Source: Planctomycetota bacterium (GTDB taxonomy: Bacteria; Planctomycetota; JAJSAM01; JAJVHW01). Taken from it: a DNA stretch of 54,218 bases. The position numbers were made by a program, and so were the translations under genes. Shown piece after piece: positions 25,094 to 32,791 of this stretch; within the stretch, counting starts at the first letter, position 1, and each line of letters opens with the position of its first letter. Below the pieces are notes generated by a model that saw only the letters and a program-made list of their open reading frames with translations, searched no databases and had not been told where the DNA came from. The DNA lies in contig JAIOPE010000169.1 of the NCBI GenBank assembly GCA_021414065.1, positions 1-54,218 of the forward strand, written 5' to 3'.

Positions 25094-25951
25094 ATGAAGG
25101 CCGCGCTCGCACAGATCTTCCCGCGCCTCGCGGACGTCCCCGCCAACCTGGCGCTGCACGAGCGCTCCGTGAATCAGGCGGTCGCTGGCGGCGCCGAACT
25201 CGTCGTGTTCCCGGAGCTCTCGCTCACCGGCTACGGGCTGATGGAGTCCGTGCCCGACGTCGCGATCCAGCTCGACAGTCCGACCATGCGCGACCTGCGC
25301 CAACTCTCGCGCGCCGCCGCGATCGTCGTCGGGTTCGTCGAAGAGGCGCCCGGCGCCCGCTTCTACAACTCGGCCGCCTTCGTCGACCGCGGCGAGATCG
25401 TCCACGTCCACCGCAAGGTCCACCTGCCCACGCACGGCCTCTTCGACGAGGGCCGCCACTTCGCCGCCGGCGACCGCATCCGCGCCTTCGACACGCGCTT
25501 CGGACGCGCCGGGATGCTCATCTGCCGCGACTTCTGGCACCTGGGGCCTGCGTACGTTCTCGCGGCCCAGCAAATCGACCTCCTCCTCGTTTCGAGCGCG
25601 AGCCCCGGCCGCGGCGCGACGGGCGGCGACGGCCGCTTCCAGAGCACCGCGAGCGTGGATCTGCTCGGCGACGTCTACTCGCGGTCGTTCGGGGTCCACG
25701 TGCTCCACGCGAACCGCGTCGGATGCGAGGAGGGCGTCACGTTCACCGGCGCATCCGAGGCGTTCGGCCCCGCAGGCAACCGCCTCGCACGCGCCCGCGA
25801 TCTCGACGAAGACCTCGTCTTCGTGGACGTCGATCCCGACGCCCGCCGCACGGCGCGCATCCACATGCCGTTCCAGCGCGACGAGCGCCCCCATCTGATA
25901 CTCCGGGAGTTGCAGCGTGCCCTCGCCGAGCGCACCCAACCTGGATACTGA
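25094..25951 (+). CDS. nitrilase-superfamily amidohydrolase, likely glutaminase partner of NadE
   Basis: This 285-residue carbon-nitrogen hydrolase has the Glu-Lys-Cys triad. The Glu is in VVFPELSLTGY (about residue 41), the Lys in HRKVHLPT (about 114) and the Cys in MLICRDFWH (about 150). PELSLTGY plus the glutaminase-like spacing resembles the N-terminal domain of glutamine-dependent NAD synthases. Its last 35 bases overlap the start of nadE in another frame. The simplest reading is that it releases ammonia from glutamine and passes it to NadE; a free amidase (omega-amidase, N-carbamoyl hydrolase) is the alternative. The ATG was chosen because it starts directly at MKAALAQIFPR, the usual first strand. 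Confidence 0.85.
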   Translation: MKAALAQIFPRLADVPANLALHERSVNQAVAGGAELVVFPELSLTGYGLMESVPDVAIQLDSPTMRDLRQLSRAAAIVVGFVEEAPGARFYNSAAFVDRGEIVHVHRKVHLPTHGLFDEGRHFAAGDRIRAFDTRFGRAGMLICRDFWHLGPAYVLAAQQIDLLLVSSASPGRGATGGDGRFQSTASVDLLGDVYSRSFGVHVLHANRVGCEEGVTFTGASEAFGPAGNRLARARDLDEDLVFVDVDPDARRTARIHMPFQRDERPHLILRELQRALAERTQPGY

Positions 25952-26762
25952 ACTCGCCGAGGCGGTGCTCGTCCGCTTCCTGCGGGACGAACTGCATCGC
26001 ACCGGTCTCAGGCACCTCGTGCTCGGGCTCTCCGGCGGCATCGACTCGGCGGTCGCCGCGATGCTGGCCGTCCGTGCAGTCGGCGCGGAGCACCTCCACG
26101 CCGTCGCGATCCCGTCCGCGCAGTCGTCGCCCGAGTCGCTCGCCGACGCCCGAGCCGTGGCCGACGCCGGCGGGTTCGCGGTGGAGACGATCGCCATCGG
26201 CGACGCCGCCGCGGGCCTCCTCCCGCACCTCGCCGCTCCAGGCGGCGCCGACGTCACGCCGCTCCGCCGCGGCAACGTCATGGCCCGGCTCCGCATGATC
26301 GTCCTCTACGACGTCTCCGCGCGCGTCGCGGGCCTCGTCGTCGGCATGAGCAACAAGACGGAGCTCCTCCTCGGCTACGGCACGCTCCACGGCGACATGG
26401 CGTCGGCCCTGAACCCGCTCGGCGACCTCTACAAGGGCCAGGTCCGCGCGCTCGCGCGGCGACTCGGCGTACCCCAGCAGGTCATCGAGAAGCCCCCCAC
26501 CGCGGACCTCTGGGCCGGCCAGACCGACGAGGGCGAGATGGGCTTCACCTACGACGAAGCCGACGCAATCCTCCACCGCCTCGTGGACCTCCGCCGCGCC
26601 CCCGCCGACGTCGTCGCCGACGGCTTCCCTGAGCCCCTCGTGCGCCGCATCGAGACGATGATCGTGCGCAACCAGTTCAAGCGCCGCCTGCCGCTCATCG
26701 CAAAGCTCTCGACCCGCACCATCGGCCACGAGTTCCGCTACCCGCGCGACTGGCGGACGTAG
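25917..26762 (+). CDS. nadE: NAD+ synthase, synthetase-only form
   Basis: This 281-residue protein makes NAD+ from nicotinate adenine dinucleotide, ATP and ammonia. The PP-loop is LGLSGGIDSAVAA at about residues 37-49. Also visible are GMSNKTELLLGYGTLHGDM, the deamido-NAD binding region, LYKGQVRALARRLGVP and PPTADLWAGQTDEGEMG. All are highly conserved in NadE. The length matches ammonia-dependent enzymes, with no fused glutaminase domain. The start is a GTG inside the nitrilase gene. The overlap with a nitrilase suggests the glutaminase function is supplied by a separate subunit. It is the last gene of this run. Confidence 0.95.
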   Translation: MPSPSAPNLDTELAEAVLVRFLRDELHRTGLRHLVLGLSGGIDSAVAAMLAVRAVGAEHLHAVAIPSAQSSPESLADARAVADAGGFAVETIAIGDAAAGLLPHLAAPGGADVTPLRRGNVMARLRMIVLYDVSARVAGLVVGMSNKTELLLGYGTLHGDMASALNPLGDLYKGQVRALARRLGVPQQVIEKPPTADLWAGQTDEGEMGFTYDEADAILHRLVDLRRAPADVVADGFPEPLVRRIETMIVRNQFKRRLPLIAKLSTRTIGHEFRYPRDWRT

Positions 26763-26819
26763 GGCGGCCCGGAGTCGCTCAAGTCCTCGGCCAGTCAACG
26801 GGCGCGGTCGAGCCCGTAC

Positions 26820-27013
26820 TCAATCCACCATCCACCTTGGATCCCGGATGCACGCCCTGTCGGCGTGGAGCCGCCCGGCGGCTTCTCGCGCAGACCGAAA
26901 CCGAATCAGCTCCCCACCCGAGCGATCGAACAGACGCAGAGACATCTGCCGCAGAGCGTTGCGTTCGCGTCGCGAATCGGTCGTGACCGCGCCACGAACC
27001 ACTCGCGTGGGAC
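26820..27013 (-). pseudogene. decayed fragment of a propeller-like lipoprotein gene
   Basis: The minus strand encodes AVTTDSRRERNALRQMSLRL and then FDRSGGEL. This matches AVTTDSRRERILPRQMLLRL and FDRSGREL in the intact lipoprotein gene at 27877-28950. At DNA level, 26907-26992 aligns with 28672-28757 at roughly 80-85% by eye. Homology continues a little upstream, but with indels that break the frame (SGSWRGHDR versus GSWFAVTTD). No Shine-Dalgarno or signal peptide remains. It is best read as a remnant of a duplicated paralogue. The rest of the 26763-27047 interval shows nothing recognisable. Confidence 0.7.
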
Positions 27014-27047
27014 TGGGATAGGAGCCGTCTCGTAGCGTGCGTCCGGA

Positions 27048-27347
27048 TCAGTTCGCGTGGACGAGCAACTCCGGCAGTGGACCAGCGGCCCGCGCGGCGC
27101 TGTAGAGGTCGCACGCCTTCTGGGCGTTCAGCCAGAAGTCGGCCGTCGTCCCGAAGGCGGCGCCGAGCCGCAGCGCCATGTCGGCGGTCACTGCCGACCG
27201 CCCGTTCACGATGCGATTCAGGACCTTGACGTCGCGGCGCAGGTGGTCCGCGAGCTGCTTGTGCGTCATGTTCATGGGCGTGTGGAACTCCTCGCGGAGG
27301 AGCTCGCCGGGCGTCGTGGGGGGGCGGGTGCGTCGGGTCGTCTTCAT
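27048..27347 (-). CDS. higA: HigA-family antitoxin
   Basis: This 99-residue XRE-type DNA-binding antitoxin carries the family pattern PPTTPGELLREEFHTPMNMT, then a helix-turn-helix (KQLADHLRRDVKVLNRIVNG) and the conserved MALRLGAAFGTTADFWLN. That ending, xxFWLNxQ, is typical of HigA/VapI antitoxins. It would neutralise HigB and repress its own promoter. The ATG at 27347 has a GAGG Shine-Dalgarno embedded in the last bases of higB, 8 nt after the toxin stop. Gene order is toxin first, antitoxin second, the usual higBA arrangement. Confidence 0.93.
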   Translation of the reverse strand: MKTTRRTRPPTTPGELLREEFHTPMNMTHKQLADHLRRDVKVLNRIVNGRSAVTADMALRLGAAFGTTADFWLNAQKACDLYSAARAAGPLPELLVHAN

Positions 27348-27355
27348 GGTGTGCC

Positions 27356-27646
27356 TCAATGGTAGTCACGAACATCGACCTCGGCCGGACCCGAGGGCGT
27401 CCACCGGAACACGATGCGCCACTGGTCGTTCACGCGGATGGAGTGGAGGCCGCGCAGATCCCCCTTCAGCGCCTCGAGTCGGTTCCCCGGCGGCGCGTTG
27501 AGGTCGGTCAGTGCAGCGGCGTAGTCGAGCAGGTCGAGCTTCCGTGCGGCAATCCTCGAGACGTTCGCCCAGCCGGCGCGCCGCGGCGTCCGTCCATCGC
27601 GGAAGAACCGTTCGACGTCCTGACTCGCGAAGCTCTGGATCGCCAC
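27356..27646 (-). CDS. higB: HigB-family mRNA-cleaving toxin (RelE superfamily)
   Basis: This 96-residue protein looks complete. It matches HigB along its length: the start IQSFASQDVERFFRDG, then ARKLDLLDYAAALTDLNAPP, then LEALKGDLRGLHSIRVNDQW and RIVFRW, ending DVRDYH. The family cleaves mRNA in the ribosome A site; conserved basic and C-terminal His residues are present. The start is a GTG. An AGGAGG lies 13 nt upstream, rather far, and a -10-like hexamer sits between. Together with higA it forms an intact type II module. Confidence 0.93.
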   Translation of the reverse strand: MAIQSFASQDVERFFRDGRTPRRAGWANVSRIAARKLDLLDYAAALTDLNAPPGNRLEALKGDLRGLHSIRVNDQWRIVFRWTPSGPAEVDVRDYH

Positions 27647-27653
27647 GAAGGGA

Positions 27654-27683
27654 AATATCCCTCCTCAAGGTATACCGCGTCAA
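27654..27683 (-). promoter_or_regulatory. higBA promoter and possible operator
   Basis: On the minus strand TTGACG (27678-27683) and GATATT (27654-27659) are 18 bp apart. The -10 ends 7 nt before the HigB GTG. The spacer holds the palindrome GGTATACC, and GGGATATTTCCC overlaps the -10, both plausible HigA-binding sites. A TCAAGGT direct repeat also flanks the site. Confidence 0.55.
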
Positions 27684-27876
27684 GGTGCATCGGGGGCCGC
27701 GGGGCGTGCGCGGCGCAAAACTCGTGCGTCCGAGTCCGCGCAGCGCGCATCAACGGCGGCGCCGGGCGCCCCAACGTCGAACGCCCCGCTCGGGATGCGA
27801 GTTCGCCCGCCGACGTCGGCCAGGAGCGAGCCCGCGCTACTGCCTGCATCGCGGTCTTCCGGTCGGTCCGCCGCGT

Positions 27877-28950
27877 CTACTTCGGAACTCGCACGATCCG
27901 GGAGTCGCCGCCTTGGCCCCCGATGATCACGCCGCCTCCGCCCGGAAGGAGGTCGATGAAGTTCGGAAACGCTGCGAACGGGAGCTCCACGCGGCCAACC
28001 TCCGCAGGGCGACCGTCCCCGACCGTCCAGGTCACGAGCGTCCCTTCCATTGGCGTTGCACCGACCGTCGCGCGCCGGACCGCGAGGGCGACGAGCACCC
28101 TGTCGGCCTCGTTCGCCGCCACGTACACGTGTTCGCTGGGTCCGACTCCGATCCGGATCATCTCGTTCGAACCGTCGATCGAGACGCCGACCACTTCGTC
28201 GCCTGCCCCCATCCAGGCGGTTCCCAACGCCGCCGCCACTCCCGCCTCATCGCGAAGCCCTGGCAGGAGTATCCGACGCTGCAACGCGCCCGACTCGCCG
28301 TCGAGCACGAACAGCGCCGCCCCGTCATTCTCTCGCCCCTGCACGATGATGTGACCGCCGGCTTCGTCGCGACACACACCATTCACCCGGCTCGTGGGCG
28401 CCGGGAGGGATTGCGTCGGCTCGACTCCCGTAGCGTCAACGACCCGCATCCCGGAGCGCGCTCCCTGACTCCCGCGGACCGGGAAGGCCAGGACTCGCCC
28501 GCCGTCACCGAACATCCTGATCGCAAATCGCACGGCGTAGTCGCCGAGCTCGCCGACCCGCCTGGCCGTGTGGTCGTCCACGTTGACAATCGAGAACTCG
28601 TTCAGATCGAAGATGCCGACCTCGCGCCCGCGCAGCGAGCAGACGGCGGTCGCGCTCTGCGTCACCGCTGCCAGCTCCCTGCCCGAGCGATCGAACAGAC
28701 GCAGCAACATCTGCCGCGGCAGAATGCGCTCGCGTCTCGAGTCGGTCGTGACTGCGAACCAACTCCCGTCCTCGCCGACGCCGTAGTGGTCGTGCATGTA
28801 CTCGCCTGGCGCGAAGTACGTCGTGACCGTCCCCGTGGCGACGTCCCGAACCGCTTCCGGCGGGACGGACACGCCGCGGCTCCGTCGATCCCCTGCGCAT
28901 CCCGCGAGGGCTAAACAACACGCGACGACCCGTGCCGCCGTCCGTCGCAT
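27877..28950 (-). CDS. hypothetical lipoprotein, beta-propeller-like
   Basis: This 357-residue protein starts MRRTAARVVACCLALAGCAG with lipobox LAGC; Cys18 is the anchor. The mature part is dominated by short beta-strand blocks with repeated patterns such as WFAVTTD, VGIFDLNEFSIVNVDD, RMFGDGGRVLAFPV and HIIVQGRENDGAALFVLDG. This suggests a six- or seven-bladed propeller of the NHL/WD-like kind. No catalytic motif is seen. It lies 20 nt downstream of ovoA and is probably co-transcribed with it. Part of its sequence is repeated as a decayed fragment beyond the higBA module (26820-27013). The function is unknown. Confidence 0.75.
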   Translation of the reverse strand: MRRTAARVVACCLALAGCAGDRRSRGVSVPPEAVRDVATGTVTTYFAPGEYMHDHYGVGEDGSWFAVTTDSRRERILPRQMLLRLFDRSGRELAAVTQSATAVCSLRGREVGIFDLNEFSIVNVDDHTARRVGELGDYAVRFAIRMFGDGGRVLAFPVRGSQGARSGMRVVDATGVEPTQSLPAPTSRVNGVCRDEAGGHIIVQGRENDGAALFVLDGESGALQRRILLPGLRDEAGVAAALGTAWMGAGDEVVGVSIDGSNEMIRIGVGPSEHVYVAANEADRVLVALAVRRATVGATPMEGTLVTWTVGDGRPAEVGRVELPFAAFPNFIDLLPGGGGVIIGGQGGDSRIVRVPK

Positions 28951-28970
28951 CGACGAACGGGTCCCCGCCG

Positions 28971-31340
28971 TCACCCGCGCCGCCGCCAGACGCTCGACTG
29001 CGCGACCACGTACTCGAACTTGCGTGCGTGCTCGCGGAGGACGAATGGCATGTCGGCGGCCTCGAGCAACTCGAACTCCGCGTCGAGCTCCGCGTGGAGG
29101 CCGTCGAGGGTCGTCACGCGGCGGCCGCCGCGTTCGAAGCCGCCAAGCCACGCGTCGCGCGGGGTGAACTCCTCGCGCCACGTCGAGGGCGTGGTGATGA
29201 CGAGCACGCCGCCGGGACGCACGAGACCGCGCGGTCCACCGAGGCGGCCGAGAAGGGCCTTCGGGCTCGGGAGCCGGCAGAGCAGGTTGGCGACGAGCAC
29301 CGCGTCAAACGCGCCGAGATCGGCCGGGAGCGAACCGGCGTCGCCGCGACGGAAGGTCGTCCGCGTGCGGTCGATGGACGGGTCCACCTCGGCGGCGAGC
29401 GGCGTCGTGAGCGCACCCTCGTCCACGCGCAGGAACTCGGCACGGCCCGACGCGCGGACGGCGTTCGCGGCGTCCACGAAGCTCGCCGAAAGGTCGATGC
29501 CGACAACCTCGCGGAAGCGGCGCGCCAGGTCGAAGGCCGCGCCGCCGACCGCGCAGCCGACGTCGAGCGCACGGCCGTCGCCCGCACCGATCCGGTCGGC
29601 CCACGCGCGCGTCAGCTCGCCGCAACGGCGCGGGAAACACGCCGCGTCGCGCGGCCCCGGGCCGGCGCCGAACGTCTCGTCGGCAGTCGCGAAGTGGAGC
29701 ATGAGGTACGCGTCGAGCATCGCGCGCGACTCGTAGCCCGACGCGGACCGCGGCGCGCGGGCCGCGTCGCGGGAGCAGCACGGCCCGTTGCCCACGTGAG
29801 GCGGCGGCGAGTCCATGCACGTCGTCTCGGGCCGCGGCGCGTCCGGCGCCGGGCGGACCAGGCGGAACCCTGCGTGCTGATGGAAGTGACGACGGAAGTG
29901 GAACCGGGCGTACGGGCTCGCTTCGTCGCCGAGGCTGACGAACGAACCGCCGAGGATCACGTTGTGCTCGCCGTCGAAGCACGGGGTGGTGAAGTCGTCG
30001 TAGAGCGGATGGACGCGGAACCCTGGCAGCGCCGCGATGTGGTCCTCGCACCACTGCCACACGTTCCCGAAGACGTCGTGGAACCCGAGCGAGTTCGCAG
30101 GCATCGCATCCACCGCGCACTCGGATCCGAACGCGAGGGCCGTGTTGCTCTGCACGCCCGGCTCGCTCGCGCCGCGGATGCGGTGGTGCTCGGCCTCCGA
30201 AAGGAGTCGATACGCGTCGGGCGCGCCGTCGAGCGCGGTCCTCCATCTCGCGTAGGCACTCGCCTCGTGATGGTTGACGATCGCGGGCAGGTCGCCCTGG
30301 AACGGAACGACGTCGAAGATCCGGCGCAGGCGATACGCATGGAGACCGGCGGGGCCGTCGGGGACCCAGAACGTCGGGTGTTTCGCGTTCCGGAACGTGC
30401 GCCACTTCCAGCCGTCCTCGGGCCACCAGCGGGGATCGGCGTAGCCGCCCGCGACGACGAACTCGCGGAACTCCGCGTTCGACACGAGGCGCGCGGTGAC
30501 GTCGAACGCGGGCACGGCGATCCGTCGCGCGCCGACCTCGTTGTCCCAGTGGTACGTGGGCACGTCACGCGACTTGCCGACCACGGCGTCGCCCGCGGGC
30601 ACGGCGATCCACGGGTTCGCGGGCGGCGCGGCGCCGTCCGTCGCGGGGAACTCGGGCGGCCACGCCGCGGGCCGCGCGACGAGATGCGCAGGCAGTTCGC
30701 GGATCAGCACGGACGACGTCTCGAGATGGATGCGCTCGTGCTCCATCCCCATGAGCACGGCCCAGAGCGGGCTCGTCTCCGTGATGACGGCGTGCCCCGG
30801 AGCGAGTCCCGGGTGCGTCGAGATCACGTCGAGAACGAGGCGATGCACGCGGCGGCGGTACTCCGTGACGTCGGCGACGCGCGGCCACTCCATGTCGTTC
30901 TTCGACAGGTCGTCCCACGACATCTCGTCCACGCCCGTCTCGAACAACTGCTCGTACGCGGCGTCCACCGGGCCGGCGACCAAGCCCGCAATGCGCATCT
31001 TGTTGACGAAGAGCACGGCCGGGTGCGCGTAGTAGAAGACCATCGGGTGGCGGAGCGAGTGCCACGGCGGACGGTAGAACGCCTCCTCGCCCTGGAGCGC
31101 CGAGAAGAGCGTCTCCGTGAGCGTCCACCCGTTCTCGAAGTAGGCGGCGATCGACGCGCGCGTGCAGGTGGCGAGGTCGGGCAGCGGGAGCCCGCGGAGC
31201 GGCGCAGTCCCGGGGCGCACGCCCGTCCACCACGCGTCGGGACGCGGCCCGGCGAGCGCGGCGTCGTCGGCGCTGCCGCGCAGGTTGCGCCGCCATGCTT
31301 CGCGGAGGGCGTCGGCGGAAGTCGGCTGGGTTGGGGTCAC
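28971..31340 (-). CDS. ovoA: OvoA: 5-histidylcysteine sulfoxide synthase / mercaptohistidine N-methyltransferase
   Basis: This 789-residue protein catalyses the first and last steps of ovothiol synthesis: iron-dependent joining of Cys to His with O2, and later N-methylation of the thiol-histidine. An N-terminal DinB-like domain covers about 40-240, with the iron motif HX3HXE at 201-207 (HERIHLE) and the family stretch FETGVDEMSWDDLSKNDMEW. A formylglycine-enzyme-like domain follows, about 240-500 (NAEFREFVVAGGY, FGNVWQWCEDH, GGSFVSLGDEASPYARFHFR). The C-terminal SAM methyltransferase covers about 530-789, with LDVGCAVGGAAFDLARRF. The start is a GTG; the Shine-Dalgarno is weak. No separate ovoB (PLP lyase) was found nearby. 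A propeller-like lipoprotein gene follows. Confidence 0.95.
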   Translation of the reverse strand: MTPTQPTSADALREAWRRNLRGSADDAALAGPRPDAWWTGVRPGTAPLRGLPLPDLATCTRASIAAYFENGWTLTETLFSALQGEEAFYRPPWHSLRHPMVFYYAHPAVLFVNKMRIAGLVAGPVDAAYEQLFETGVDEMSWDDLSKNDMEWPRVADVTEYRRRVHRLVLDVISTHPGLAPGHAVITETSPLWAVLMGMEHERIHLETSSVLIRELPAHLVARPAAWPPEFPATDGAAPPANPWIAVPAGDAVVGKSRDVPTYHWDNEVGARRIAVPAFDVTARLVSNAEFREFVVAGGYADPRWWPEDGWKWRTFRNAKHPTFWVPDGPAGLHAYRLRRIFDVVPFQGDLPAIVNHHEASAYARWRTALDGAPDAYRLLSEAEHHRIRGASEPGVQSNTALAFGSECAVDAMPANSLGFHDVFGNVWQWCEDHIAALPGFRVHPLYDDFTTPCFDGEHNVILGGSFVSLGDEASPYARFHFRRHFHQHAGFRLVRPAPDAPRPETTCMDSPPPHVGNGPCCSRDAARAPRSASGYESRAMLDAYLMLHFATADETFGAGPGPRDAACFPRRCGELTRAWADRIGAGDGRALDVGCAVGGAAFDLARRFREVVGIDLSASFVDAANAVRASGRAEFLRVDEGALTTPLAAEVDPSIDRTRTTFRRGDAGSLPADLGAFDAVLVANLLCRLPSPKALLGRLGGPRGLVRPGGVLVITTPSTWREEFTPRDAWLGGFERGGRRVTTLDGLHAELDAEFELLEAADMPFVLREHARKFEYVVAQSSVWRRRG

Positions 31341-31394
31341 AGCGGGAGAATCGTCCCGGAATGAGAGTTCGTCCCGGCGAAGAAACCAGGCCTC

Positions 31395-31422
31395 GGGACA
31401 AACACGCGACCCCGGCTATCCT
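31395..31422 (+). promoter_or_regulatory. promoter for the DUF1800-DUF1501 pair
   Basis: GGGACA (31395-31400) and TATCCT (31417-31422) are 16 bp apart, within the 119-bp divergent region shared with ovoA. Two copies of TCGTCCCGG (31351-31359 and 31369-31377) lie on the ovoA side and may be regulator sites. Confidence 0.55.
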
Positions 31423-31459
31423 CGGGCGTCGCTCCCGCCTCGGCCCAGAGGACCCCTCG

Positions 31460-32791
31460 ATGATCGACTGGACGTACGACTCGGCCGCCCATCTGCTCCG
31501 CCGCGCCGGATTCGGTGCCCCGCGGAAGGAAGTCGCGGCGGCGCTGAAGCGCGGACAGGTCCGCACAGTGGACTCGCTCCTGAAGTTCAAGCCGTCGAGC
31601 GATCGGTTCAGCAAGCTCGGCGACACCGCCGACGCAACGCGGTGGTGGCTCGCACGGATGGCGTCCGGGAAGGCACCGCTCCACGAGAAGCTGGTGCTCT
31701 TCTGGCACGGGCACTTCGCGACCACGGCCGCGAAGGTCGAGGACATCACGATGCTGTCGTCGCAGAACGCCATGTTCCGGCGGCTCGCGAAGGCGAGCTT
31801 CCGCGAACTGCTCACGGCGGTCTCTCAGGACCCGGCGATGATCTTCTTCCTGGACAACATCGACAATCACAAGGACGCGCCGAACGAGAACTACGCACGC
31901 GAGCTGATGGAGTTGTTCTCGCTCGGCGTCGTGGACCTCGACGGGAACGCGAACTACACGCAGAACGACGTCCGCGAGCTCGCCCGGTGCTTCACCGGCT
32001 GGTCCACGTCGAACCGACGGTTCTTCTTCGACCGGAACGACCACGACATCGGCGTGAAGACTGTGCTCGGGCTGCAAGTCGCGGGCAACGAGGACGCGCA
32101 AGCGGTGATCGCGCACCTCGCGGCGTCGCGGACCTGCGCGCTCTTCATCGCGAAGAAGCTGTGGACGTTCTTCGCGTACCCGAATCCGGAGCGCGCGCTC
32201 CTCGACGACCTGGCCGACGTCTACCTGGCAGGCGACACGTCGATCGAGGCGCTGCTCCGCGCGATCTTCCTGCGTGACGAGTTCTACTCCGCCCGCGCCC
32301 GCACCGAGCACGTGTCGTCGCCGGTCGAGTTCACCGTGGGAGCGCTCCGGACCCTCGGCGCGAAAGTGCGGTACGACGACCTGCCGTACAGGCTCTCGGA
32401 CATGGGCCAGGAGCTCTTCAACCCACCGAACGTGGCCGGCTGGCCGGGCGGGCTCTCCTGGATGAACAGCGTGACGCGGTTCCACCGCATGCGGACCACG
32501 TGGGACATCGTGTCCGGCCGCGCGAAAGACGCGACGTTCCGTCCCGACGTCACTCAGTTCGTGACGAAGCTGCCGAGGGGCGCGGGCGCCGCGCAGACGC
32601 TCGACCGCATCGTCGAAACGCTCGGCGTGGCGGCGACGGAAACCACGAAGGACGAACTCGTCGCGTACATGAACACGCAGGCCGAAGGCGATCCCGTGCC
32701 GTTCAACCCGAAGTCGAAGAACGCAGTGGACCAGAAGGTCCGCGGCGCGGTCGGCGTGCTGCTCACTCTGCCGGAGGCGTATCTCGCATGA
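31460..32791 (+). CDS. DUF1800 family protein
   Basis: This 443-residue protein has the typical DUF1800 opening AAHLLRRAGFGAPRKEV. Later come LHEKLVLFWHGHFATTAAKV and NYARELMELFSLGV, then YTQNDVRELARCFTGW and the end motif FNPPNVAGWPGG. All are diagnostic of the family. Biochemistry is unknown. DUF1800 and DUF1501 genes travel together in many bacteria and are thought to act at the cell surface or in secretion. No signal peptide is evident. The ATG has an AGAGGA Shine-Dalgarno, and a sigma70-type promoter lies about 40 nt upstream. The TGA overlaps the next ATG by four bases, so the pair is translationally coupled. Confidence 0.9.
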   Translation: MIDWTYDSAAHLLRRAGFGAPRKEVAAALKRGQVRTVDSLLKFKPSSDRFSKLGDTADATRWWLARMASGKAPLHEKLVLFWHGHFATTAAKVEDITMLSSQNAMFRRLAKASFRELLTAVSQDPAMIFFLDNIDNHKDAPNENYARELMELFSLGVVDLDGNANYTQNDVRELARCFTGWSTSNRRFFFDRNDHDIGVKTVLGLQVAGNEDAQAVIAHLAASRTCALFIAKKLWTFFAYPNPERALLDDLADVYLAGDTSIEALLRAIFLRDEFYSARARTEHVSSPVEFTVGALRTLGAKVRYDDLPYRLSDMGQELFNPPNVAGWPGGLSWMNSVTRFHRMRTTWDIVSGRAKDATFRPDVTQFVTKLPRGAGAAQTLDRIVETLGVAATETTKDELVAYMNTQAEGDPVPFNPKSKNAVDQKVRGAVGVLLTLPEAYLA

